DNA of 64,000 nucleotides from Albitalea sp966211955. GTDB taxonomy: Bacteria > Pseudomonadota > Gammaproteobacteria > Burkholderiales > Burkholderiaceae_C. This document shows positions 17,373-26,878 of the stretch, piece by piece. The notes beneath the pieces were generated by a model. It made no database searches. It worked only from the letters and a program-made list of their open reading frames with translations, and was not told the origin of the DNA. The number at the start of each line of letters is the position of its first letter. Position 1 is the stretch's first letter. Position numbers and translations under genes: made by a program. Location: the NCBI GenBank assembly GCA_966211955.1, contig CBIHOF010000019.1:45758-109757 (forward strand), read 5' to 3'.

Positions 17373-19124
17373 TCACGTCGGTGCCCGGTCGAGGCTGCCT
17401 TGCATCAGGAACAGCAGGTCGGTCTTGGTCACCGAGCCCAGCAGCCGCGCGCTGTTGGCATCGACCACCGGCAGGCGTTCGCCGTGGTGCCGCGCGAAGA
17501 CGCCGAGCGCCGTGGCCAGGTCCATCGAGGGCTCGAGGCGGGCGAAGCCGGCGTTCAGGATGTCGCGCGCGCACAGGCGCTGCCGGTCGACGCCCTGCGC
17601 TTCGCGGCGCATCAGCTCATGCAAGGACACCGCGCCGAGAAAGTGCCCCGACACGTCGGTGACGTACAGGTATTGCACGCGCTGGGCCGCGAAGGCTTCG
17701 GCCACCTTGTCGAGCATCATGTCGGGCGAGATGCTCGGCCTGTCGGGCTTGAGCAGGTCGCGCACCCGGTATTCGCTGAACGCCCGCAAGCGGTCCTGCC
17801 CTTCGCGGCGCAGCGACGACGCGTAGACCGAATCCGCACGCAGCAGCAGCGACACGGAATAGGCGGTCACGCAGGCGAGCATCAGCGGCAGCACGAGCTG
17901 GTAGCTCGCCGTCATCTCCGAAATCATGATGATCGCCATCAAGGGTGCGTGCGTGGTGGCGGCGAGCATCGCCCCCATGCCGACGGCCGCCCAGGCACCG
18001 GTTGATGCAAAGCCGGTGGCCGTGACATTGATGGCCTGCGCGGCCAGTGCACCGAGCGCCGCGCCGACGAACAAGGTCGGCGTGAAGACGCCGCCCACGG
18101 CGCCCGAGCCCACGCTCGCCATGGTGGCGAGCACCTTGAACACCAGCACCATCGCCAGCGCCTGCATGGCCCAATCGCCATTGAGGATGCCGTCCACGAC
18201 GCTGTAGCCATTGCCCCAGACCTGCGGCACCTGCACCGACAGCAGGCCCACCACCAGCCCGCCCGCGGCAAGCAGCACGGGCGGCGGCAGCGTCAGTTTC
18301 TGGAAGGCGCGGCGGCTTGCATCCAGCGCACCGAGGAACAAGGGTGCGCACAGGCCCACGAGCACGCCCAGCAATGCGTAGGGCACGACGTCGTTGCCGC
18401 CGATGGGGGCGAAGGCCGGCATGTGGTAAGTGGGCCGGTAGCCGAGCCACTGGTGGATGGTGACGCTCGCCGTGACCGAAGCCACCACGAGCGGCCCGAG
18501 CGCGGGCATGGCGATGGAGCCGAGCACGATCTCGGACACGAACAAGGCGCCGGCGATGGGCGCGTTGTAGGCCGAAGCGATGCCGGCGGCAGCGCCGCAC
18601 GCAACCAGCACCCGCAACCGGGGCTCGTTGAATGTGGCCATGCGGCCGATCCACGACGCCGCGAGTGCCGCGAGCTGCACCATCGGCCCCTCGCGGCCGA
18701 TGGATGCACCCGAGCCGACCGACAGGGCCGACGACAGGCTTCGCGCAAGCGTCTGCCGCGCATCGATGAGCCCGTCGCCGATGGCGATGGCTTCCATGTA
18801 GTCGGGCGCGCGGCGCTTGCCGAAGCGATGCTGCGCGAACATCAGCACGCCACCCGCGAGCAGGCCGCCAAGCGTCGGGACGAGCACGCGCTGCCACATC
18901 GGCAGCGCCAGCGCAGCCTTGACGAGACCGCCTTCCTGGCTCGTCAGCAGCCACTGCATGAGCCGGATGAATTCGCGGAAGGCGACCGTGGCCATCGCGC
19001 CGAGCACGCCCACGGCCGCGGCCCACAGCAAGATGGAATGCTCGCGCCACTGCGGAAGGCGTTCGACCAGCCGCAGCTTGAGTGCGAGCCATCGCCGCGA
19101 ATCGGACGGACGCGGATCGCTCAT
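17373..19124 (-). CDS. ClC-family chloride channel/antiporter with C-terminal CBS domains
   Basis: A 583-residue ClC protein. It has the selectivity-filter motifs GSGASIGREGP (with the gating glutamate in GREGP) and GGVFTPTL, some ten or more membrane segments, and a cytoplasmic C-terminal CBS pair (around RVRDLLKPDRPSISPD and ARDILNAGFARLEPS). It exchanges or conducts chloride or another anion; CBS pairs bind adenine nucleotides and gate transport. The start MSDPRPSDSRRW at 19124 is used because the upstream extension starts with GTG and looks unlike a ClC leader. It lies after the FixJ gene on the same strand with 223 bp between, which probably holds its own promoter. Confidence 0.92.
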   Translation of the reverse strand: MSDPRPSDSRRWLALKLRLVERLPQWREHSILLWAAAVGVLGAMATVAFREFIRLMQWLLTSQEGGLVKAALALPMWQRVLVPTLGGLLAGGVLMFAQHRFGKRRAPDYMEAIAIGDGLIDARQTLARSLSSALSVGSGASIGREGPMVQLAALAASWIGRMATFNEPRLRVLVACGAAAGIASAYNAPIAGALFVSEIVLGSIAMPALGPLVVASVTASVTIHQWLGYRPTYHMPAFAPIGGNDVVPYALLGVLVGLCAPLFLGALDASRRAFQKLTLPPPVLLAAGGLVVGLLSVQVPQVWGNGYSVVDGILNGDWAMQALAMVLVFKVLATMASVGSGAVGGVFTPTLFVGAALGALAAQAINVTATGFASTGAWAAVGMGAMLAATTHAPLMAIIMISEMTASYQLVLPLMLACVTAYSVSLLLRADSVYASSLRREGQDRLRAFSEYRVRDLLKPDRPSISPDMMLDKVAEAFAAQRVQYLYVTDVSGHFLGAVSLHELMRREAQGVDRQRLCARDILNAGFARLEPSMDLATALGVFARHHGERLPVVDANSARLLGSVTKTDLLFLMQGSLDRAPT

Positions 19125-19347
19125 CGGGAACGGAAGGCCCTTGGATTCGGGCGCAGGGCAAGCAGGTTGCCCAGGTGTGTCGGCAAGGACTCTGGGAAAG
19201 GCACGGGTGCTGGATCGCGAAAGAAGGCCGGCCGCCGTTTTCGACAACGCAGTCGAGGCGACCCAAGCCAGCCGAAGCTTAGCGACGAGACCCTGCACGC
19301 GCTATTGGCGTGGGGCCGTACGGGCGCACCCTGAGGCCCTGACGCGC

Positions 19348-19956
19348 TTACCTGCCCTGGCTCGCGATGCGGATCAGGTCCGCGAGGTTGCGTGCGCCGA
19401 CCTTGCGCATCACCCGCCCCTTGTGGACCTCGACCGTGCGCGGGCTGATGCCCAGCCGCTCACCGATGGTCCGGTTGTCCAGCCCGTCCACCACGAGCTG
19501 CATCACCTCGCGCTCGCGGCCGGACAAGGCTTCCCGATCGGCGGCATCCACTGCGGCCAGCCCCTGCGTGAGCGGCGGCAGCCGTTCGAACGCGCGCTCG
19601 ATCGCGCGCAGCAGGAGCTCCTCATCGAATGGCTTCTCGAGGAAGTCGACCGCCGACGCCTTGAAGGCCTGGCGGGCCGCGGCGACATCGCCATGCCCGG
19701 TGATGACGATGACCGGCAGGCGCGACGGATGCTCGGCCACCGCGGCCTGCAGGTCCAGGCCCGACATGCCGGGCATGCGGATGTCGGTAACGACACAGCC
19801 GCGCCAATGGGGGGCGAGCGAGTGCAGGAAGTCTTCCGCGCAGGCGAACACGGCGGTGGCGTGTCCACGCAGGCTCAGCAGCAGCGACAGGGCATCGCGC
19901 ACCGAGGGGTCGTCATCGACGATGAACACAGTCTGGCGATGGACGTGCTGGCTCAC
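19348..19956 (-). CDS. FixJ/NarL-type response regulator
   Basis: A 202-residue two-domain regulator: receiver domain with the acidic pocket (VDDDPS) and phospho-acceptor Asp in VTDIRMPGMSG, a conserved lysine in EKPFDEE, and a C-terminal LuxR-type helix-turn-helix (REREVMQLVVDGLDNRTIGE, then SPRTVEVHKGRV). The pattern with VITGHGD is that of FixJ-class regulators. It starts with GTG at 19956, only two bases after the stop of the MASE1 histidine kinase gene, so the pair is co-translated. Target genes are not evident; no FixK box was searched computationally. Confidence 0.92.
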   Translation of the reverse strand: MSQHVHRQTVFIVDDDPSVRDALSLLLSLRGHATAVFACAEDFLHSLAPHWRGCVVTDIRMPGMSGLDLQAAVAEHPSRLPVIVITGHGDVAAARQAFKASAVDFLEKPFDEELLLRAIERAFERLPPLTQGLAAVDAADREALSGREREVMQLVVDGLDNRTIGERLGISPRTVEVHKGRVMRKVGARNLADLIRIASQGR

Positions 19957-19958
19957 GG

Positions 19959-21575
19959 TCAGGCCCTCGCCAAGGGAAGCGTGAACGCGAACCGCCCGCC
20001 GGGCCCCGGCTCCGCCCAGAGCCGCCCGCCATGGGCCAGCACGATCGCGCGGCTGATGCCCAGGCCAATGCCCATGCCGCCCGGCTTGCTCGACTGCCGG
20101 GCCTCGAACACATCGTTGAGCGCCGACGACGGGATGCCGGGCCCGCTGTCATGCACGCTGATGCGAACGTCGTTGCCCTCGCGGACGGCACGCACCCTCA
20201 CCCATGCCTGCGAATCACCGGACGCGGCGGCGGCGTCCAGTGCGTTGGACAGCAGGTTCCTCAGCACCACGTCGATCTGCACCCGATCGAGCCAGACCTC
20301 GGGAATGGCATCGTCACACGTCCATTCGATGCGCACGTTCAGCGCCTCGGCACGCGCTGCCTGTGATTCGACGACGTCGCCCACCAGCGCCGCGATGTCC
20401 GTGTGCTGCAAGTCGGCGCGGCGGTCGCGAAAGAAGTCGCGCAGGCGCTTGACGACATTGCTCGCGCGACTGGCTTCCTGCACGAGCTTGGCGGTGACGT
20501 CCATGAGCGGGCGCACCCCATCGTCCGGTTCATGCGGGAGCCGCTCGACCAGCAGCCGCGACGCCTGCGCATAGGCACTGAGCGCCATGAGCGGCTGGTT
20601 CAACTCATGCGCCAGGGCCGCGGCCATGTCGCCCGCCGCCGCGAGATGCAGCGATGCCCTGAGCGCCTTGTCGGCCTCCTCGCGCTCGTCCACGGTGGTC
20701 CCCAGCAGCAGCCCCGTCGCGGCCAGCGCGGTCAGCAAGGTGTGGAACTCGAAGACGGTCAAGGGCCGGTACGGCGCTGCCTGCACCGCCACGATCAGGA
20801 GCGCCTGCACGAGCGCCGCCGACCACACCGCGCCCGTCACGCCGAAGCGCGCGGCGCCCCACACCACCGGCAGGAAGAGCAGGTAGAAGAACTTGAACTG
20901 GTCTTCGGCGGGCTGGCCGAACACAAGGAACGCGGTCGCGATGCCCACCAGCACCACGAGCCAGCACTCGGTGGTGCGCGCCATCGCCAGCGTCTGCGCG
21001 CGGCGTTCGCGGCTCATGAGAACCAGCAGCACCGGCAGCGTGACGGCCAGGCTCACCGCTTCGCCGACCCAGCCGCGCAGCACCGCAGTCATCACCCGCT
21101 CGAGCGGCGGCGTGCCGAAGACAGCGAGCGCCCCGACGAAGAGGATTGCGTTGAGCAGCGCACACCCGCTGACGATGGCTGCGAAGACGAGGAAGTCGCG
21201 GCGCGTGGCCACCCGCATGCTGTCGCGCAGCCATCGCCGGATGGCCGCAGCCGTCAGCGTGTAGCCGATGGTGAGCGCGATGGCCGACAGAAGCTCCGCG
21301 TGCCATGCGGTGAGCGAGCCGCGCACGAAGGTCTGCGCTCCGACGAGTGCGGCGAGCACGAGCCACCAATGGCCGGGCCGCCACAGCAGCAGCGCCACCG
21401 CCAGCGCCGCCTGCGGATTCCATGGGGTGATGTTCAGGCCGCGCATCGGGTGCACGAAGCTGAGCCAGTCCAGCAGCAGGTAGGCCAGCGGGTAGCCGAC
21501 CAGAATGGCGGCCGGCAAGCGACGCGCGACGGATGCCGTCGCCTCGCCTGCGCGATGGACCGTGGGTGTGGACAT
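19959..21575 (-). CDS. Histidine kinase with N-terminal MASE1-type membrane sensor
   Basis: A 538-residue sensor kinase. The first 300 residues are about eight membrane helices resembling a MASE1 domain (NITPWNPQAALAVALLLW is the MASE1-like opening). Next come a short linker, the phospho-acceptor region ALAHELNQPLMALSAYAQ (His of H-box), and an HATPase_c domain (NLLSNALDAA, HDSGPGIP, GMGIGLGISRAI). This is the FixL-like class of HisKA kinases paired with FixJ regulators. The signal is unknown; there is no PAS domain or heme site. ATG 21575 is taken as start; a longer frame upstream is an unlikely low-complexity extension. Confidence 0.92.
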   Translation of the reverse strand: MSTPTVHRAGEATASVARRLPAAILVGYPLAYLLLDWLSFVHPMRGLNITPWNPQAALAVALLLWRPGHWWLVLAALVGAQTFVRGSLTAWHAELLSAIALTIGYTLTAAAIRRWLRDSMRVATRRDFLVFAAIVSGCALLNAILFVGALAVFGTPPLERVMTAVLRGWVGEAVSLAVTLPVLLVLMSRERRAQTLAMARTTECWLVVLVGIATAFLVFGQPAEDQFKFFYLLFLPVVWGAARFGVTGAVWSAALVQALLIVAVQAAPYRPLTVFEFHTLLTALAATGLLLGTTVDEREEADKALRASLHLAAAGDMAAALAHELNQPLMALSAYAQASRLLVERLPHEPDDGVRPLMDVTAKLVQEASRASNVVKRLRDFFRDRRADLQHTDIAALVGDVVESQAARAEALNVRIEWTCDDAIPEVWLDRVQIDVVLRNLLSNALDAAAASGDSQAWVRVRAVREGNDVRISVHDSGPGIPSSALNDVFEARQSSKPGGMGIGLGISRAIVLAHGGRLWAEPGPGGRFAFTLPLARA

Positions 21576-21640
21576 GCCGGCATTGTCGGCCCGCCGCCCA
21601 GGGCGAGCGACGGCGGCCCCGCCGCTGGTGCCACGCCTCG

Positions 21641-22567
21641 TCACTTGCCGAAGGCGGGCCCTGCGATCACGGCGCGAAAGGCCGCAAGGCGTGCCTTCAG
21701 GCGCTGTTCATTGACGTCACCCATCCGCACCATGATCTTCTGTCCTGCGGACAAGGACTCCAGCGCCGGGTCGACGAATTCATAGTGCAGCCAGGGCCGC
21801 GACAAGGGCTCAGGGCCCTGCACCTGCACCAACCGCACGGCCACGGGCAGTGCGGGCCGAGGCGCAGCGAGCAGATGGTCGATCACCTCGACGAGCCGGT
21901 CGTTGAAGTAGCCCTTGGGGTAGCCGAGCTCCTCGTAGGCCTGCTGGAACAGCGGGTAAGTGCTGCGGTACGTCGCCGCCAGGCGCTGCACATCGACGGA
22001 TTCGCACAGCAGCACGAAGGCGGTGTAGCGCAGACCGTTGTCGGGGTCGATGGTGGCGTGGTCGTCCTGCACGCGCACGACAAAGCGCTCTGGCGCCGCG
22101 GCCACAGGCCACAGGCGGGTGGCGGAGTGTTCGCGCGCGAGGCTGTCCACGGTGGCGACGACTCGGCGCACGAAGCCGTCCATCTGCAGCATCGAGCGCA
22201 GGTCGGGCTGCGCGACCAGCGCTGCCAGCGCCGTCGCCATCAAGCCATCGGAGTCCGACAGCGCGGGCAGCGAAGACACGGTCTCGGCCGCGGGAACCTC
22301 AAGCGGGTGCACGATCGCGGAAGCCGCATCCTTCGCAGACTGCGGGGCAGCGGCCGGCACCTCGGCGGCCACCGACGGGTGGGCTTGCCATGGCTGCCGC
22401 GGGTGAATCGGGCTGGGCCAGTTCCACCAGGACATCAGGACCACGGCCACGAGCGCGATGGTTGCCGCGATGAGCAAACCATGGTCGCTGACTTGCTTGC
22501 GCGGCCTCGGGCGGCCGACCGGGCGCGGCCCTGCAAGCAGGGGTTCAATCTTCTGGTGTTCGTGCAT
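21641..22567 (-). CDS. DUF3014 domain membrane-anchored protein
   Basis: A 308-residue protein with one N-terminal membrane segment (LLIAATIALVAVVLMSW) after a short cytoplasmic stretch, then an Ala/Pro-rich linker and a globular periplasmic domain fitting DUF3014 (features such as RVQDDHATIDPDNGLRYTAF and YEELGYPKGYFNDRLVEVID). The function of this family is unknown to me. It lies between the kinase gene and the metallo-hydrolase gene on the same strand. The 110 bases between it and the hydrolase (22568-22677) hold no other gene I can support. Confidence 0.82.
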   Translation of the reverse strand: MHEHQKIEPLLAGPRPVGRPRPRKQVSDHGLLIAATIALVAVVLMSWWNWPSPIHPRQPWQAHPSVAAEVPAAAPQSAKDAASAIVHPLEVPAAETVSSLPALSDSDGLMATALAALVAQPDLRSMLQMDGFVRRVVATVDSLAREHSATRLWPVAAAPERFVVRVQDDHATIDPDNGLRYTAFVLLCESVDVQRLAATYRSTYPLFQQAYEELGYPKGYFNDRLVEVIDHLLAAPRPALPVAVRLVQVQGPEPLSRPWLHYEFVDPALESLSAGQKIMVRMGDVNEQRLKARLAAFRAVIAGPAFGK

Positions 22568-22677
22568 CGTGCACTCCGTCGACGAAGCCCGTCAGTTCAC
22601 GGACGAGCACCGGCAGTTCCGTCGCGCCGCGCGAAAGGATGCAGAAACATCACGAACGAGGGATCGACCGTACGCGC

Positions 22678-23556
22678 TCACCCGGGGTGAACCGGCAATG
22701 CGTTGACCGGGATCTTCAGGTAGCTCACGCCGTCAGCTTCCGGCGGCGGCATGCGGCCCGCGCGGATGTTCACCTGGATGGACGGAAGAATGAGCGTGGG
22801 CATGTCCAGCGTCGCATCGCGGGCACGGCGCATCGCGACGAAGGCATCCTCGTCGATGCCGTCGTGGACGTGGATGTTGGCGGTCCGCTGCTCGGCCACC
22901 GTCGTGGTCCAGGACGGTGGGCGCGAAGGCGGGGGATAGTCGTGGCACACGTGCATCACGGTGCGCGGAGGCAGCGCCAGCAAGCGCCGGATCGATCGGT
23001 ACAGCACCCGCGCATCGCCGCCGGGGAAGTCCGCACGCGCCGTGCCGACGTCCGGCATGAACAAGGTGTCACCCACGAAGACCTCGTCCTCGATCAGGTA
23101 GGCCATGTCGGCGGGCGTGTGGCCGGGCACGTGCAGGGCGCGGGCCTGCACGCCGCCGATCATGAAGGTCTCGTCATCCTCGAAGAGGTGATCGAACTGG
23201 CTGCCGTCGGCCACGAAATCCGGGCCGAGGTTGAACACCTTCTTGAACGTCGCTTGCACCTGCCGGATGTTCGCGCCGATGGCGATGCGCCCACCGAGCC
23301 GCTCCTGCAGGTAGCGCGCACCGGACAAGTGGTCGGCGTGGGCGTGCGTCTCGAGAATCCAGTCGACTCGCAATCCATGTTCGCGCACCGCATCGGCGAT
23401 GCTGTCCGCCGAGCGCGTGGCCGTGTGGCCCGACTTGAAGTCGTAGTCGAGCACCGGGTCGATGACGGCGGCTCGCAACGAGGCGGCGTCCCACACGAGG
23501 TAGGTGACGGTCCAGGTGGCGGGGTCGAAATGCGCGAAGGTTCGGGTGCCGGCCAT
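22678..23556 (-). CDS. Metallo-beta-lactamase-fold hydrolase, persulfide dioxygenase/Blh type
   Basis: A 292-residue metallo-beta-lactamase-fold protein with the metal motif THAHADHLSG (HxHxDH), His in VPGHTPADM, Asp in VGDTLFMPD and a late His in CHDYPP. The block DFKSGHTATRSADSI and these motifs match ETHE1-like persulfide dioxygenases and Blh proteins, which oxidise glutathione persulfide to sulfite in sulfide detoxification. It lacks a fused rhodanese domain. ATG 23556 has GGAG upstream. It starts 27 bases after the RND pump gene, so the two are probably cotranscribed. Confidence 0.88.
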   Translation of the reverse strand: MAGTRTFAHFDPATWTVTYLVWDAASLRAAVIDPVLDYDFKSGHTATRSADSIADAVREHGLRVDWILETHAHADHLSGARYLQERLGGRIAIGANIRQVQATFKKVFNLGPDFVADGSQFDHLFEDDETFMIGGVQARALHVPGHTPADMAYLIEDEVFVGDTLFMPDVGTARADFPGGDARVLYRSIRRLLALPPRTVMHVCHDYPPPSRPPSWTTTVAEQRTANIHVHDGIDEDAFVAMRRARDATLDMPTLILPSIQVNIRAGRMPPPEADGVSYLKIPVNALPVHPG

Positions 23557-23582
23557 GGTGCGCTCCAGACCGGCACTATGCA

Positions 23583-26500
23583 TCAGTCCTTGTCCGCCGG
23601 CATGAAGCCCGCGTCGCGGTGGCTGGGCACTGCCCCGCCCGCGCCTTCATGCACCGCATCCTTGCGCTTGAACCAGCCGGCGATGATGTCCATGTAGTTG
23701 TAGAACACCGGCACCACCACCAGCGTGAGCAGCGTGGAGGTGATGACGCCGCCGATGATCGCGCGGCCCATGGGCGCCTGGATCTCGCCGCCCTCGTTGA
23801 GCGCGAGCGCCAGCGGCAGCATGCCGAAGACCATCGCCGCGGTCGTCATCATGATCGGCCGCATCCGCACCATGCCCGCCTGCAGCAGCGCCTCCGCCAC
23901 GCTGAGGCCCGCCTTGCGGCCGTGGTTCGCGAAGTCCACCAGCAGGATCGCATTCTTGGTGACGAGCCCCATCAACATCACGAGGCCGATCATTGAGAAC
24001 AGGTTCAGCGTCGAGCCCGAGATCCACAGCGCCAGCATCACGCCGATGAGTGCGAGCGGCAGCGACACCATGATCGCGATCGGCTGCAGGAAGCTGCCGA
24101 ACTGCGACGCGAGCACGATGTAGATGAAGATCACCGCCGCGGCCAGCGCCATCAGCACGCCAGTGAAGGCCTCGGCCTGGTCCTTGGTCTGGCCGCCGAC
24201 GTCGAAGCGGTAGCCCGGCGGCAGCTGCGTCTCCTTGACGATCTTCTGCACGTCCGCGCCCACGTCGCCGCTCGGTCGGCCCTGCGCGCCGGCGTAGATG
24301 GCCTGCCGACGCTGCAGGTCTTGCCGCTTGATGACCTCGGGGTTCACCACCGGCACGATGTCCGCCACGCGCGACAGCGCGATGGGCGTGCCGTCCTTGG
24401 CATAGGCCACCGGCAGGTTGTCCAGCTGCGCGATGCTTTCGCGCGAGCCTTGCGGCAGGCGCAGCTCGACCTCCACCTGCTCGCCATCGGGCGCCGTCCA
24501 GTACGTGGCCACGTCGCCGTTGACGAAGGTGCGCAGGCTCGCCGCGATCTGGCTCGACGTGAGGCCGAGCTCGCGCACCGCGTCGTGCTTGGGCCGCACC
24601 GCGAAGGCGGGTAGGCCGGGCTTCACCGAGGTGGTGAGGTCGGTGATGCCCTTGACCTTCGCCACCTTGTCGCGCAGCCGCAGCACTTCCGTCTCCAGCA
24701 CTGTCGGGTCGGGCCCGAGCAGCGCGACGTAGATCGGCTGGTTGCCCAGCGACACGTCAATGCCGGGGATGGGCTTGAGCGCCTCGCGCATCGCCATCTC
24801 GACATCGCGCTGGGTGCGCTTGCGCTCATGCGGCTTGGTGAGCTGGATGCTCAGCGACGCTGCATTGCGCGCGGTGTTGCCGGTGTCGCCGAGCGTGGCC
24901 GACATCATGCGCACCTCGGGAAACTTGCGCAGCGCATCCTCGACTTGCGCCAGCTTCTCGCCGCCGCGCGTGAGGCTCGTGCCCACCGGCATGGTCACGT
25001 TGATCTGGATGTAGCTGTTGTCCGTCTCCGGGATGAATTCGGACCCCACGACGCCGGTGAGTGCAAAGGCGCCGACGAGGCTCATCAAGGCCATGACGAC
25101 CACCATGCCGCGGTGCTTGATGGTGGCCGAGCGGAACACCCGCGCACGGGTGTGGTCGCGCACGCCTTGCGCATCGAAGGGCCGCCCGTACGCGGGGACG
25201 ACGAAGAGCCGATAGCGCCGGTTCGAGAACACCCAGTGGATCAACGCGTCGTAGATGCCGTGCATCACGTCCAGCAGGCGGTCGGTGCCGAGCATCAGGT
25301 GGCGCAGGCCGGGGATGCGCAGCAGCGGGTTCTTCGGCGGGTCCTTCCAGATGCTGGAGAGCATCGGGTCGAGCGTGAAGCTCACGAACAGCGACACCAG
25401 CACGGCCACCGTGACGGTGATGCCGAAGGGAAAGAAGAACTTGCCGACGATGCCCTTCATGAAGGCCACCGGCACGAACACCGCGCAGATGGCGAAGGTG
25501 GTGGCCATCACCGCGAGGCCGATCTCATCCGTGCCCTCGCGAGCGGCCGTGAGGTGGTCCTTGCCCATGTGCACGTGCCGCACGATGTTCTCTCGCACCA
25601 CGATCGCATCGTCGATCAGCAAGCCGATGCACAGGCTCAGCGCCATCATCGTCATGAAGTTCAGCGTGAATCCGAAGGCATACACCGCGATGAACGACGA
25701 GATGACCGCGATGGGCAGCGTGAGGCCGGTGATGATGGTGCTGCGCCACGAATGCAGGAAGAGGAAGACGATCGCCACGGTCAGCAGCGCACCTTCGATC
25801 AGCGTGCGCTTCACGCCGTTGAGCGAATCACGCACCCAGTCGCTGTCGGCATACACGAGCCGCAGCTCGACGCCCGGCGGCAGCGTCTTGCGCAGCTCCT
25901 CCGTCGCTTCCTTGATGCCCTCGCCGGTGGTGACGATGTTGGCGTCTTGCTGCTTGAAGACGTTGAAGGAAATGGCCGGCACGCCGTCCACCCGCGAGAT
26001 GGACGTCGGCTCGCGCTCGCGTTCGACCAGCTCGCCCAGGTCTGCGAGGCGGATGACCGCGCCGTTGCGCGTGGCCACGACCACGTCGGCGAAGGCCTTG
26101 GCGTCCTGGATCTTGCCTTCGACACGAACGATGGTGTCTTCACGCGGGCCGCTCAACAGGCCCACCGGCATGTCGGCGTTGGCGCGCTGCATGGCGGCGG
26201 CCACGTCGGCCGGCGTGAGCTGGTTCGCGCGCAGGCGCTGCGGGTCAAGGTCGATGCGAACCTGGCGCACCGTGAGGCCACCCACATCCACGCGGGCCAC
26301 GCCACCGACGCGCTCCAGGCGCTTGCGCACCACCTGGTCGGCCAGCAGCGACAACTCACGAGAGCTCCGGCTGGGCGACACCAGCGAGAGGTTCACCGTG
26401 GGCTGGGCATTGTCGCCGTCGAAGCGGCCGACGAACGGCGTCTTCGCATCGCGCGGGAAACTGGCCTGCACGCCGGCGACCTTGTCGCGCACGTCCTGCA

Positions 26501-26813
26501 CGGAGCGCGTCATGTCGGCGCTCAGCTCGAACTCGACGACCGTTTCGCTGCGGCCCTCGAAGCTGTTGGAGCGGATCATCTTCACGCCGGCGATGCCGTT
26601 GAGCGCGAGCTCGATCGGCCGCGTGAGCTCCGTCTCGATCGCCTCGGGCGACGCGCCCGGGTAGGCCACGCTCACGAAGACGATGGGCGGGGTGATGTCG
26701 GGCAGCCGCTCGACGCGCAACTGGCTGTACGAGAACAGCCCGAGCACGCACAAGGCCGCCATGATCATCGTGGCGAAGACGGGGTTGTTGATGGAGACGC
26801 GGGTGAACCACAT
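23583..26813 (-). CDS. RND multidrug efflux permease (HAE-1 family)
   Basis: A 1076-residue inner-membrane pump of the AcrB/HAE-1 family. It starts WFTRVSINNPVFATMIM, has the proton-relay aspartates in LLIDDAIVV (TM4) and the relay lysine in MGLVTKNAILLVDF (TM10), and two large periplasmic loops each after the first and seventh membrane helix. It exports hydrophobic compounds using the proton gradient with a membrane-fusion protein and an outer-membrane channel. The adaptor is the next gene upstream (26879-28129); no TolC-type gene is in the window. The region from 25190 to 25330 contains a longer-than-usual cytoplasmic insert (RLFVVPAYGRPFDAQ) between TM6 and TM7. Confidence 0.95.
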   Translation of the reverse strand: MWFTRVSINNPVFATMIMAALCVLGLFSYSQLRVERLPDITPPIVFVSVAYPGASPEAIETELTRPIELALNGIAGVKMIRSNSFEGRSETVVEFELSADMTRSVQDVRDKVAGVQASFPRDAKTPFVGRFDGDNAQPTVNLSLVSPSRSSRELSLLADQVVRKRLERVGGVARVDVGGLTVRQVRIDLDPQRLRANQLTPADVAAAMQRANADMPVGLLSGPREDTIVRVEGKIQDAKAFADVVVATRNGAVIRLADLGELVEREREPTSISRVDGVPAISFNVFKQQDANIVTTGEGIKEATEELRKTLPPGVELRLVYADSDWVRDSLNGVKRTLIEGALLTVAIVFLFLHSWRSTIITGLTLPIAVISSFIAVYAFGFTLNFMTMMALSLCIGLLIDDAIVVRENIVRHVHMGKDHLTAAREGTDEIGLAVMATTFAICAVFVPVAFMKGIVGKFFFPFGITVTVAVLVSLFVSFTLDPMLSSIWKDPPKNPLLRIPGLRHLMLGTDRLLDVMHGIYDALIHWVFSNRRYRLFVVPAYGRPFDAQGVRDHTRARVFRSATIKHRGMVVVMALMSLVGAFALTGVVGSEFIPETDNSYIQINVTMPVGTSLTRGGEKLAQVEDALRKFPEVRMMSATLGDTGNTARNAASLSIQLTKPHERKRTQRDVEMAMREALKPIPGIDVSLGNQPIYVALLGPDPTVLETEVLRLRDKVAKVKGITDLTTSVKPGLPAFAVRPKHDAVRELGLTSSQIAASLRTFVNGDVATYWTAPDGEQVEVELRLPQGSRESIAQLDNLPVAYAKDGTPIALSRVADIVPVVNPEVIKRQDLQRRQAIYAGAQGRPSGDVGADVQKIVKETQLPPGYRFDVGGQTKDQAEAFTGVLMALAAAVIFIYIVLASQFGSFLQPIAIMVSLPLALIGVMLALWISGSTLNLFSMIGLVMLMGLVTKNAILLVDFANHGRKAGLSVAEALLQAGMVRMRPIMMTTAAMVFGMLPLALALNEGGEIQAPMGRAIIGGVITSTLLTLVVVPVFYNYMDIIAGWFKRKDAVHEGAGGAVPSHRDAGFMPADKD

Positions 26814-26878
26814 GGGGGGCTCCCGTTGGAGAAAGGAAGAGGACGCGCGCTCTCATGAAGCGCGCGTCGAAAGAAGCC

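Noticed and set aside
24828..26858. A 676-codon plus-strand open frame opposite the RND pump
   Set aside because: Low-complexity His/Arg-rich shadow of the confidently identified pump gene.
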